This document shows positions 53,688 to 61,783 of a stretch of DNA of 64,000 nucleotides, piece by piece. The position numbers and the translations under genes are program-made. The stretch covers positions 248,001 through 312,000 of the forward strand of contig NZ_JNFG01000020.1 in the NCBI RefSeq assembly GCF_000729995.1. Direction: 5' to 3'. How positions within the stretch are numbered: the stretch's first letter is position 1; each line of letters opens with the position of its first letter. This DNA is from Caballeronia sordidicola. Lineage in GTDB: Bacteria; Pseudomonadota; Gammaproteobacteria; Burkholderiales; Burkholderiaceae. The notes beneath the pieces are model-generated. The model did no database searches. It had not been told where the DNA came from and worked only from the letters and a program-made list of their open reading frames with translations.

Positions 53688-54623
53688 CTAGGAAAGCCTT
53701 TCAGCGTCCACCTCGTGCAGATGCGATCCGAGGGTGAGGTCCGCGACCAGTTCGAGCAGGATCTGGTGCACTGCGACCGCGGGTTCGGAGAGCGGTAGAT
53801 GGTCCGATAAGCACAACGACAGCGGTGCTTCTATGACGGGCGCCACAATGCGCCTTTGTACGCCATCTCCTGATGCAGCAATGATGCGCGCCGCCGAGTC
53901 TGGCAGGATGGTTGCGCCGATGCCCTCGCGAATAGCCGCTGAAAGGGTCGCGGACGATTCGATTTCCGCTACAACCCGCGGCTGTACGCCGGCGATCGAC
54001 AACGCGTCGTCAATATATTGGCGCAGGTAGTTGTAGGGGCGCGGCAGCATGAGATCGATACCGCGGAGCGCCGCGAGTTCGATCGGCCCCGCAGCTAGCT
54101 GCATGTAACGTGGCGTCACTAGAAAAAGTTCTTCTTTGAGCAGCAATTGGAACGACAAGCCGTGCGGCGCGTGGTCGCCGTAGAGCACGGCCATATCCAT
54201 GCAGCCATTGATAATCAACTCGCTCAGCGTGGAGGCGAAACTCTCGTTGAGATACAGCAGGACGCCGGGATGGCGGGCGCGTACGGTCTTGAGCAGAGGC
54301 AGCGACAAGGCTGATGCAGCGGTACCCGGGGCGAGGCCGACCGAGACCTTGCCAGCGAGCTTGTCGCCTGTCTTCTCCATGTCGCTGCGCGCCTGCTCGA
54401 GCTGCCGCAGAACGATCTGCGCGTGCCGGTATAGGGTGAGACCGGCTTCAGTCGGTGTCACGCCGCGTTTCGTGCGTATCAGCAACTGATGGCGGAATTC
54501 GCCTTCAAGGATCATCAACTGCTGGCTGAGGGCCGGCTGGGCGATATGGAGAATCTCGGAGGCCTGCGTCAGGCTGCCCAGATCGACGATTTTCACGAAG
54601 TACTTCAGGCGCCTCAGATTCAC
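53688..54623 (-). CDS. LysR-family regulator (NAC-type), second of pair
   Basis: LysR regulator of 311 residues from GTG 54623, where the family N-terminus 'NLRRLKYFVKIVDLGSLTQASEIL' begins; the open frame extends to 54707 but that extension has no family match. HTH 'ILHIAQPALSQQLMILEGEFRHQLLIRTKRGVTPTEAG' (quoted in parts) closely parallels the preceding regulator. The two are paralogues 19 bases apart, the second first in transcription order. It is divergent from the aminotransferase gene at 54921, with an 18-base palindrome between. Confidence 0.92.
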   Translation of the reverse strand: MNLRRLKYFVKIVDLGSLTQASEILHIAQPALSQQLMILEGEFRHQLLIRTKRGVTPTEAGLTLYRHAQIVLRQLEQARSDMEKTGDKLAGKVSVGLAPGTAASALSLPLLKTVRARHPGVLLYLNESFASTLSELIINGCMDMAVLYGDHAPHGLSFQLLLKEELFLVTPRYMQLAAGPIELAALRGIDLMLPRPYNYLRQYIDDALSIAGVQPRVVAEIESSATLSAAIREGIGATILPDSAARIIAASGDGVQRRIVAPVIEAPLSLCLSDHLPLSEPAVAVHQILLELVADLTLGSHLHEVDAERLS

Positions 54624-54800
54624 GAACGTCTGTCCCGCGGATGATGGACTCTGCTTTTCGCAGAGCGAGATGGAAATGGTAAAGCAAGCGGTTCCTGCGA
54701 GATACAACGAAAAAAATAATGTTTAACCCTCGGTTCCTCGACGGCGTTGGCACGAGAGGAACGGGGTGCGGGGCGAGGTCGGTGGAACCTTTTTCCGGCG

Positions 54801-54818
54801 CGGCGAACGCGTTCGCCG
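54801..54818. promoter_or_regulatory. 18-bp perfect palindrome upstream of aminotransferase
   Basis: CGGCGAACGCGTTCGCCG is self-complementary over all 18 bases, in the 297-base gap between a LysR gene and the aminotransferase. This fits a strong operator for a dimeric regulator. It does not have the T-N11-A layout, so the binding protein may not be the adjacent LysR. Confidence 0.5.
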
Positions 54819-54920
54819 ACGGTATAAGCGTTTGCGATTCCGGTAGAACGAATTCGTCTTGGCCTGACTTTTTTCTCCCACTTACCTTGATGCCATCCCC
54901 GTGTCAAAAAGGAGTGCGGA

Positions 54921-56129
<1,209 letters not shown>

Positions 56130-56184
56130 ATGTTGGCGTGCCGTTGGTGCCGACCACGGAAAATTGTTGGACCGAGGTTTGGCG

Positions 56185-56210
56185 GCGAGCTGCTTGAAAA
56201 AGCAGCTCGC
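56185..56210 (+). terminator. Hairpin terminator after aminotransferase
   Basis: GCGAGCTGCTT (56185-56195), GAAA tetraloop, AAGCAGCTCGC (56200-56210), a perfect 11-base stem 56 bases after the stop codon. No T-run follows, so efficiency is uncertain. Confidence 0.6.
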
Positions 56211-56394
56211 GTGATGGAAGAAGTGGCGTAGCAAAACGCGGCCTTGGATCTTGGAGATCGAAGTGGCGGCCTAATCTCGGGAAGAGCGGGCGATCAAGCT
56301 TGGGGGTAAAAATCTGTCGAAATCGAGATCGTATTTTGAATAAAAAAAATTCTACTTATTAATAGGTAATCCTAAGGTATTGCGAGATCAATCA

Positions 56395-57582
56395 ATGAAA
56401 AATTCAATTTCCACTCTATCCATCGCTACTCTGGTTTTGTTCGCTGGCGTCGCTCATGCTCAAAGCAGCGTGACTTTATACGGCATTGCGGATGCGGGAT
56501 TAGTCTATAACTCGAACGTAAAAGGCGGGCGACAAATTGCGCTGGTTGGCGGCAACGAGGGCGCAAACCGGTGGGGGATGATCGGGTCTGAAGATCTGGG
56601 CGGTGGTCTCAAGGCAATTTTCAACCTTGAAGCAGGCTTTAACCTTGCCAACGGCACCATAGGACAGAACGGCACGTTCTGGGGACGCGCGGCCACCGTT
56701 GGACTGAGTAGCGCCGATTACGGAACAGTGACCTTAGGCCGTCAGAATTCGGACTCGTGGGCCGCAGTGGGTTATCTGGAAGCCGGCAACGGCTGGGCCG
56801 CATCTGGTGCGGAATATGGTGCTCATCCCGGTGACGTCGATAACCTCGACAATTCGAATCGTCTCAATAACTCGATCTTGTATCGAAGCAAAAGCTACAA
56901 CGGCCTGACGTTTGGTGGTGCGTATAGCTTTGGAGGCAAGGCGGGCGAATTCTCGCAAAACCAGATCTGGGATCTGAGTGCGGGTTATGCCAATGGTCCA
57001 GTCAAGTTGGGCGTCGGCTACATCCTGGCGAAGGATCCGAATTTCTCGTTCTTTGGCAATAAGGCTAACGACAGCACTACGGGGATCAACATTTCCAGCC
57101 CGGTCACCGCGGGCTATGCATCCGCCGGTTCTCAGCAGATTATTGCAGCTGGCGGATCTTACGCGTTTGGTCCCGCTACCGTTGGCGTGGTCTACAGCAA
57201 TACCCAATTCCAGGAGCTGGGAACGGTGAGCGTGGCCGGCTTGAATGCGACCGAGGCGGCGTACCGTGGAACGGCAACGTTCAATACGGGCGAATTGAAT
57301 TTCAAGTATCAATTCACCCCGGCGCTTCTGCTCGGTGTTTCCTATAGCTACACGAGAAACGGCGGGGCGAGCAACGAAGGTGGCGCGCGGTATCAACAGG
57401 TTGACCTTGGCGCTGTCTATTCTTTCTCGAAGATGACCTCGGTTTATGCGATCGCGGTCCATCAGGCGGCCAGCGGGACGGACTCGACGGGCGAACGGGC
57501 TGTTGCTGCCATTGCCGGGACCTCGGGATCATCCACGAATGCAGAAACCCTCGTTACCGTTGGCTTGACGCATAAATTCTAA
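56395..57582 (+). CDS. Trimeric outer-membrane porin (Burkholderia type)
   Basis: General diffusion porin, 395 residues, 16-stranded beta-barrel. Signal peptide 'SISTLSIATLVLFAGVAHA', then the hallmark first strand 'QSSVTLYGIADAGLVYNSN', 'RWGMIGSEDLGGGLKAIFNLE', the loop-3 region 'TLGRQNSDSW', and C-terminal 'LVTVGLTHKF' with the terminal Phe needed for barrel assembly. ATG 56395 gives the signal peptide. AT-rich upstream sequence suggests a strong promoter. It follows the catabolic locus and may admit its substrate. Confidence 0.95.
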   Translation: MKNSISTLSIATLVLFAGVAHAQSSVTLYGIADAGLVYNSNVKGGRQIALVGGNEGANRWGMIGSEDLGGGLKAIFNLEAGFNLANGTIGQNGTFWGRAATVGLSSADYGTVTLGRQNSDSWAAVGYLEAGNGWAASGAEYGAHPGDVDNLDNSNRLNNSILYRSKSYNGLTFGGAYSFGGKAGEFSQNQIWDLSAGYANGPVKLGVGYILAKDPNFSFFGNKANDSTTGINISSPVTAGYASAGSQQIIAAGGSYAFGPATVGVVYSNTQFQELGTVSVAGLNATEAAYRGTATFNTGELNFKYQFTPALLLGVSYSYTRNGGASNEGGARYQQVDLGAVYSFSKMTSVYAIAVHQAASGTDSTGERAVAAIAGTSGSSTNAETLVTVGLTHKF

Positions 57583-57706
57583 GCACCTTCATCCGTCTTG
57601 ATGGGTGGTCCGGCGTGCATTCGGTCGCGCTTCGTTGTGCAACCGGAGTCTCGGGGACTACTTGTTCCATAGGCGTTCACGCAATCGACGGGTTGCGGGT
57701 TTTGAG

Positions 57707-57750
57707 TGACACAGCAGCCCCGTCATGAGTGACTGAGGGCGGCTGTGTCA
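57707..57750. terminator. Bidirectional terminator between porin and SDR
   Basis: Arms 57707-57720 (TGACACAGCAGCCC) and 57737-57750 (GGGCGGCTGTGTCA) pair over 14 bases with one mismatch. It lies between two convergent genes, which suits a shared terminator. Confidence 0.6.
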
Positions 57751-57769
57751 GTCAAACCCATGCCGTTCG

Positions 57770-58543
57770 CTAGAGCGTAGCGGTTACGCCACCGTCGACA
57801 TAGAGAATGTGTCCATTGACAAAGTTCGATGCATCACTCGCTAGAAACACGGCCGCGCCGGTGAGGTCCTCGACATCTCCCCAGCGGCGTGATGGAGTTC
57901 TGCCTATCAACCAGTTGCTGAATTCAGGGTTGTTGACGAGTGCTTCGGTGAGCTCCGTCTTGAAGTAACCCGGGCCGAGCCCATTGACCTGCAAGCCGTG
58001 TGGACCCCAGTCGATGGCCATGCCTTTGGTGAGCATCTTTACCGCGCCTTTGGTCGCGGTATACGCGGCGATATTGGGGCGGCCCAGTTCGCTTTGGACT
58101 GAGCAGATGTTAATGATCTTGCCGCGTCCTCGTAAAATCATGTGACGCGCGACGGCCTTGCCGACGAGGAAAACACTGTCCACATTCGTGCGCATCAGTT
58201 CGTCCCAATGCGCCGTGGGGAAGTCCTCCAATGGCGCGCGGCGTTGCATGCCGGCGTTGTTGACCAGGACGTCGATCGCGCCGACCTGTTCTTCGAGGTG
58301 TGCTATCGCGTTGCTGACGCTATCGGCGTCGGTCACATCGAAACTGCTCGCGTGGACTGTTGCACCTGCGCTGCGCAGCGCATCGGCGGCACGGGCGAGG
58401 CGTGCCTCGTTGCGGCCGTTCAGGATGACGGTCGCGCGTGCCAGGGCGAGACCCCCGGCAAGCGCATAACCGATGCCGGCGCTCGAACCGGTGATCAACG
58501 CAGTGCGCCCGCTGAGGTCGAATAGTTTGGAGATTGAGTTCAA
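57770..58543 (-). CDS. idnO: SDR, gluconate 5-dehydrogenase-like
   Basis: Short-chain dehydrogenase of 257 residues from TTG 58543. 'LFDLSGRTALITGSSAGIGYALAGGL' resembles IdnO/Gno gluconate 5-dehydrogenases; 'NNAGMQRRAPLEDFP' and the catalytic 'YTATKGAVKML' are typical of this group. It would reduce 5-ketogluconate to gluconate, which gluconokinase (next gene upstream) phosphorylates. I prefer TTG 58543, with AAGGTG upstream. A GTG at 58618 overlaps the gntK stop (GTGA) and would add 25 residues, including Pro-Ile repeats encoded by a GGGAAT microsatellite; both starts remain possible. The symbol is by context and resemblance. Confidence 0.82.
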   Translation of the reverse strand: MNSISKLFDLSGRTALITGSSAGIGYALAGGLALARATVILNGRNEARLARAADALRSAGATVHASSFDVTDADSVSNAIAHLEEQVGAIDVLVNNAGMQRRAPLEDFPTAHWDELMRTNVDSVFLVGKAVARHMILRGRGKIINICSVQSELGRPNIAAYTATKGAVKMLTKGMAIDWGPHGLQVNGLGPGYFKTELTEALVNNPEFSNWLIGRTPSRRWGDVEDLTGAAVFLASDASNFVNGHILYVDGGVTATL

Positions 58544-58614
58544 GGCAACACCTTGGTATGTGACGGGGATGGGAATGGGAATGGGTGATCGATCATGCGC
58601 GGCCAATGCGAGAT

Positions 58615-59151
58615 TCACTTGGCCGGCCCGCGTCGTAACCAGCGCATCACCTCGGTGAGCTGCGCGATTTCTGTTTGCGTTGCTTCCAGTCGAAGGACGT
58701 CGGCTTCACCCTCAGGCGATTCGAGCGTGTCGAACTGGCTTTCGACGAGGCTAGGCGGGAATTCATGGCCGCGGCGCTGCGTCACGCGCGCAACCGCTGC
58801 TGTGCGGTCCAGGTTGAGGAACACCAGGCGCAGGTCCGGCACGCGTTGCCTCAAGAGGTCTCGATAGCTGCGCTTCAGTGCAGAACACGATAGCACTGCA
58901 GTACCGCCTTGCGCGGCGAGTAACGTGGCAATCCTGTTCAACCACGGGATGCGGTCCTCGTCACTGAGCGCGACGCCTTCACGCATCTTCGCGCGGCTTA
59001 CGCTCAAGTGATGATCGTCTCCTTCGATCATCACGCCACCCAGTGCCCGGGACAGGTTGTATGCGAGCGTCGACTTCCCTGAGCCGGAAACGCCCATGAC
59101 CAGAAGCTTGAACGTCAAGACGTGTTTTGTCTTGTCGGGTGCTGCACTCAC
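58615..59151 (-). CDS. gntK: Gluconokinase
   Basis: Thermoresistant-type gluconokinase, 178 residues, phosphorylating gluconate to 6-phosphogluconate. Walker A 'GVSGSGKST' (20-28), 'MIEGDDHHLSVSRAKMREGVALSDEDRIPWL' and 'LSCSALKRSYRDLLR' are specific to this family. Overlaps the upstream reductase gene by four bases (ATGA), so it is co-translated with it. It gives the pathway its entry into the Entner-Doudoroff or pentose-phosphate route. Confidence 0.95.
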   Translation of the reverse strand: MSAAPDKTKHVLTFKLLVMGVSGSGKSTLAYNLSRALGGVMIEGDDHHLSVSRAKMREGVALSDEDRIPWLNRIATLLAAQGGTAVLSCSALKRSYRDLLRQRVPDLRLVFLNLDRTAAVARVTQRRGHEFPPSLVESQFDTLESPEGEADVLRLEATQTEIAQLTEVMRWLRRGPAK

Positions 59152-60158
59152 GACGCGCTGGCCCGATTGGACAGGACATCCGGATTCACCGGCGAAGGCG
59201 GATGTCCCGCGAACTTTCCGTAGCCGAAAACGGCGCTTAGGTTGTCCGCCGCTAGCGATGCCATGGCCCGTCGGGTCGCGACCGACGCGCTGCCGATGTG
59301 CGGGGTCAACACAATGTTCGGTACGGTCAACAGTTCTGGATGGATCGCCGGTTCACCTTCGAACACATCGAGTCCAGCAGCCGCGATAGTCCCGTTGCGC
59401 AGTGCCGCGGCGAGTGCTGCGTCGTCGACCACACCACCGCGCGCGATGTTCGTCAGCGTTGCCGTGCGTTTCATTTGCGACAGCTCGCGTGCGCCGATCG
59501 TGTGATGTGAACCCGACGAGTAGGGTACGACGACAATCAGATGATCGGCTTCGCGCAAAAGTGTTTCCTTGTCGACATATTGAGCGCGGCTCGCGGCCTC
59601 GATGTCGGCGCAGAGAGGTGACCGGTTGTGATAAATCACGCGCATGTCGAAACCAAACGCGCCGCGTTTTGCAATCGCCTGTCCGATGCGGCCCATGCCG
59701 AGAATGCCGAGCGTCGCGTGGTGGATGTCAGATCCGACGAACATATCGTAGCGGCCCGTTTTCTGCCACTCGCCGCGCCGAACGAAATGCTCCGATTCGG
59801 CAATGCGGCGGGCTGCTGCCATCATCAATGCGAAACCAAAGTCGGCGGTGGTGGCGGTGAGCACGCCGGGCGTATTTGTCACCAGCACACCTCGGCGGGT
59901 ACACGCGTCTACGTCGACGTTGTTGTAGCCGACACCGACGTTGCACACCGCACGCAACGCTGGGCAGGCATCCAGCAAGGTTGCGTCGATCCTGTCACTG
60001 CCGTGAGTAATCGCCCCGGATTTGCCTTGCAGGCGCCCAATCAGTTCTGGCTGGCTCCAGACGGTATCGTCGGCGTTGTCGCTGACGTCGAAGTACTCGC
60101 GCAGGCTGCCGACAATGTCGGGAAAGGACGCGCGCGTGACGAGCACAGAAGCAAGCAT
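59148..60158 (-). CDS. 2-hydroxyacid dehydrogenase, 2-ketogluconate reductase-like
   Basis: D-isomer-specific 2-hydroxyacid dehydrogenase, 336 residues. NAD(P) motif 'LGILGMGRIGQAIAKR', catalytic Arg in 'NIARGGVVDD', Glu in 'DVFEGEP' and His in 'LTPHIGSAS' are present. 'VCNVGVGYNNVDVDACTRRGV' matches the GhrB/TkrA group that reduces 2-ketogluconate and related keto acids. I use ATG 60158; the open frame to 60230 is unsupported. First gene of the leftward gluconate unit, divergent from idnD. Confidence 0.9.
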   Translation of the reverse strand: MLASVLVTRASFPDIVGSLREYFDVSDNADDTVWSQPELIGRLQGKSGAITHGSDRIDATLLDACPALRAVCNVGVGYNNVDVDACTRRGVLVTNTPGVLTATTADFGFALMMAAARRIAESEHFVRRGEWQKTGRYDMFVGSDIHHATLGILGMGRIGQAIAKRGAFGFDMRVIYHNRSPLCADIEAASRAQYVDKETLLREADHLIVVVPYSSGSHHTIGARELSQMKRTATLTNIARGGVVDDAALAAALRNGTIAAAGLDVFEGEPAIHPELLTVPNIVLTPHIGSASVATRRAMASLAADNLSAVFGYGKFAGHPPSPVNPDVLSNRASAS

Positions 60159-60477
60159 GTTCAAGTCTCTTTTGTGGTTGTCGGGCTGGCTGACAAAGCG
60201 TTGCCCACGGTGATTAAGGTCTTGGGCCAAGCCTAGCGGGCTCGCTGCTTATCTGCCAAGACGTTTTGGGTTTGACGGGATAACAGGTGGTTATGGCGCC
60301 GGGTCCTATAAGCGATCGTTATCCGACTGGACGAAAGTCATCTTGGTGTGGGCTTCGGGCTGGTTTAACGTAGCTAGCGCCATACCGGCAGGACTCATCT
60401 GCCCAGCTCGCCGTTATGCCACGACGCCGCCTGGTCGAGGCATCGCCCTATTCCAGAACATCGCACAAGGCTTCGCT

Positions 60478-61512
60478 ATGCATGCATTGGTGATCCACGC
60501 CCCTCACGACTTGCGCGTCGAAGAGACTCCGACGCCCGAGATCGGGCCGCAACAGTTACTGGTCCGCATCCGTTCCGGTGGTATCTGCGGATCGGACTTG
60601 CATTACTTCCTGCATGGCGGTTTCGGTACCGTCCGCATTCGTGAGCCGATGATCCTTGGCCATGAGGTATCGGGCGTGGTGCAGGAAGCCGGGTCAGGTG
60701 TCAATGACATCCTGCCCGGGACTCGGATTGCGATCAGCCCGAGCCGCCCGTGCGGTTTGTGCCAATATTGTCAGCAGGGCTTGCAGAATCATTGTCTCGA
60801 CATGCGCTACTACGGCAGTGCAATGCGCAGTCCCCATGTGCAAGGCGCGTTCCGGCAGCAGATCGTGATCGACCGTTCGCAGGCGCATGAAGTGTCGGCG
60901 TCGGTGAGCGATGGCGAAGCGGCAATGGCCGAGCCATTGTCCGTGGCGCTGCATGCCGCGCGCCGTGCTGGAGCGTTGCTGGGCCGGCGCGTGTTGGTGA
61001 CTGGCTGCGGGCCTATCGGTGCGTTGATCGTGGCGGCTGCCCGGCGTGCGGGAGCAGCCACCATTGTGGTAACGGACGTAGGCGAACTGGCGCTTTCCAG
61101 CGCACTGCAAATGGGCGCCGATGAGGTCGTCAATGTCGCTGACAACCTGGACGGATTGTCCCGGTTCACGGCGAACAAAGGGAGTTTCGACGTGCTGTTC
61201 GAGGCGAGCGGCAATGAACGCGCGCTTAGAGGCGCGCTCGATGCCATGCGGCCGAGGGCGGTGATCGTGCAGGTCGGGCTTGGCGGGGAAATGACTTTGC
61301 CGGTGAATATGTTCGTTGCGAAGGAATTCGAATTGCGCGGTGCGTTCCGCTTTCATGAGGAGTTCGCTGTAGCGGTCGAATTGCTGAACAAAGGGTTGAT
61401 CGACGTGAAGCCGTTGATCTCGGCGACGTTTCCTTATACGGACGCGACGAACGCGTTCGAGTTGGCCGCCGATCGCTCACGCGCGATGAAAGTTCTGGTC
61501 AGTTTCGAGTAG
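60478..61512 (+). CDS. idnD: L-idonate 5-dehydrogenase
   Basis: Zinc alcohol dehydrogenase family, 344 residues, oxidising L-idonate to 5-ketogluconate. Catalytic zinc residues C37, H62 and E63 ('GGICGSDLHY', 'ILGHEVSG') and structural-zinc cysteines C92, C95, C98 and C106 are all present. 'DMRYYGSAMRSPHVQGAFRQ' closely matches E. coli IdnD 'DMRFFGSAM...PHV.GGF', which distinguishes it from sorbitol and threonine dehydrogenases. I chose ATG 60478 with AAGG upstream. Divergent from the ketoacid reductase-gntK-idnO unit, which would complete idonate to 6-phosphogluconate. Confidence 0.93.
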   Translation: MHALVIHAPHDLRVEETPTPEIGPQQLLVRIRSGGICGSDLHYFLHGGFGTVRIREPMILGHEVSGVVQEAGSGVNDILPGTRIAISPSRPCGLCQYCQQGLQNHCLDMRYYGSAMRSPHVQGAFRQQIVIDRSQAHEVSASVSDGEAAMAEPLSVALHAARRAGALLGRRVLVTGCGPIGALIVAAARRAGAATIVVTDVGELALSSALQMGADEVVNVADNLDGLSRFTANKGSFDVLFEASGNERALRGALDAMRPRAVIVQVGLGGEMTLPVNMFVAKEFELRGAFRFHEEFAVAVELLNKGLIDVKPLISATFPYTDATNAFELAADRSRAMKVLVSFE

Positions 61513-61538
61513 CGCGAACAGTCCCTTGGAGATTCATC

Positions 61539-61562
61539 GTTCTTCAATAACGATGTTGACGG
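61539..61562 (+). repeat. 24-bp repeated element, copy B
   Basis: Identical to 40746-40769, with further similarity to the left (61525-61538). Here its last bases supply the -35 hexamer TTGACG of the ThrRS leader promoter. Confidence 0.7.
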
Positions 61563-61584
61563 CTGCCCCTAAAGCCCTTTATTG
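61556..61584 (+). promoter_or_regulatory. Promoter of threonine leader/ThrRS paralogue
   Basis: TTGACG (61556-61561), 17-base spacer, TTATTG (61579-61584). A transcript would begin around 61591, only a few bases before the leader ATG at 61593. This would make the leader peptide effectively leaderless and explain its lack of a ribosome-binding site. Confidence 0.5.
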
Positions 61585-61592
61585 TTTGCTAC

Positions 61593-61676
61593 ATGAACTC
61601 ACATTTCTTCACCCTCACGTCCGCGACTACCACGACCACCTTCTCAGGCGGGTCGTCTGGAGGCCGTGCGCGATAA
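61593..61676 (+). CDS. Threonine-rich attenuation leader peptide
   Basis: A 27-residue ORF starting MNSHFFTLTSA and continuing with five consecutive threonines (codons 12-16), seven Thr in all (codons 7, 9, 12-16; ACC, ACG and ACT). It lies between a promoter and an intrinsic terminator and ends 107 bases before the ThrRS-paralogue start. The Thr codons form the first arm of the attenuator, so ribosome stalling when charged Thr-tRNA is scarce should favour read-through. No ribosome site is seen; the predicted transcription start is almost at the ATG. Confidence 0.75.
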   Translation: MNSHFFTLTSATTTTTFSGGSSGGRAR

Positions 61677-61730
61677 AGTATCGAAGTGCGTTTTTCAGAA
61701 GGCCCCGCCGGCAACGGACGGGGCCTTTTG
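61632..61730 (+). promoter_or_regulatory. Threonine-responsive transcription attenuator
   Basis: Region 1 ACGACC (61632-61637, Thr codons 14-15) pairs with region 2 GGTCGT (61651-61656). Region 2 also offers GGCGGG (61647-61652), complementary to region 3 CCCGCC (61704-61709). Region 3 is part of the terminator stem AAGGCCCCG (61699-61707) with CGGGGCCTT (61719-61727). A ribosome stalled at the Thr codons covers region 1, lets 2 pair with 3 and prevents the terminator; a ribosome that reaches the stop at 61676 covers region 2 and lets the terminator form. Confidence 0.72.
61699..61730 (+). terminator. Attenuator terminator hairpin
   Basis: Perfect 9-base GC-rich stem AAGGCCCCG/CGGGGCCTT with an 11-base loop, the last two stem Ts followed by TTG. 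It lies 54 bases before the ThrRS-paralogue start. Confidence 0.8.
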
Positions 61731-61783
61731 CGTTGTGCAGCCCTCCCTGTCCGTTACGGCCCTTGAAATTAACGGAGAGCATT

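Noticed and set aside
60278..60324. GGATAAC...GTTATCC dyad between idnD and the ketoacid reductase gene
   Set aside because: The halves are 33 bases apart, too distant for a simple operator without further evidence. It may merit attention only if repeated elsewhere.
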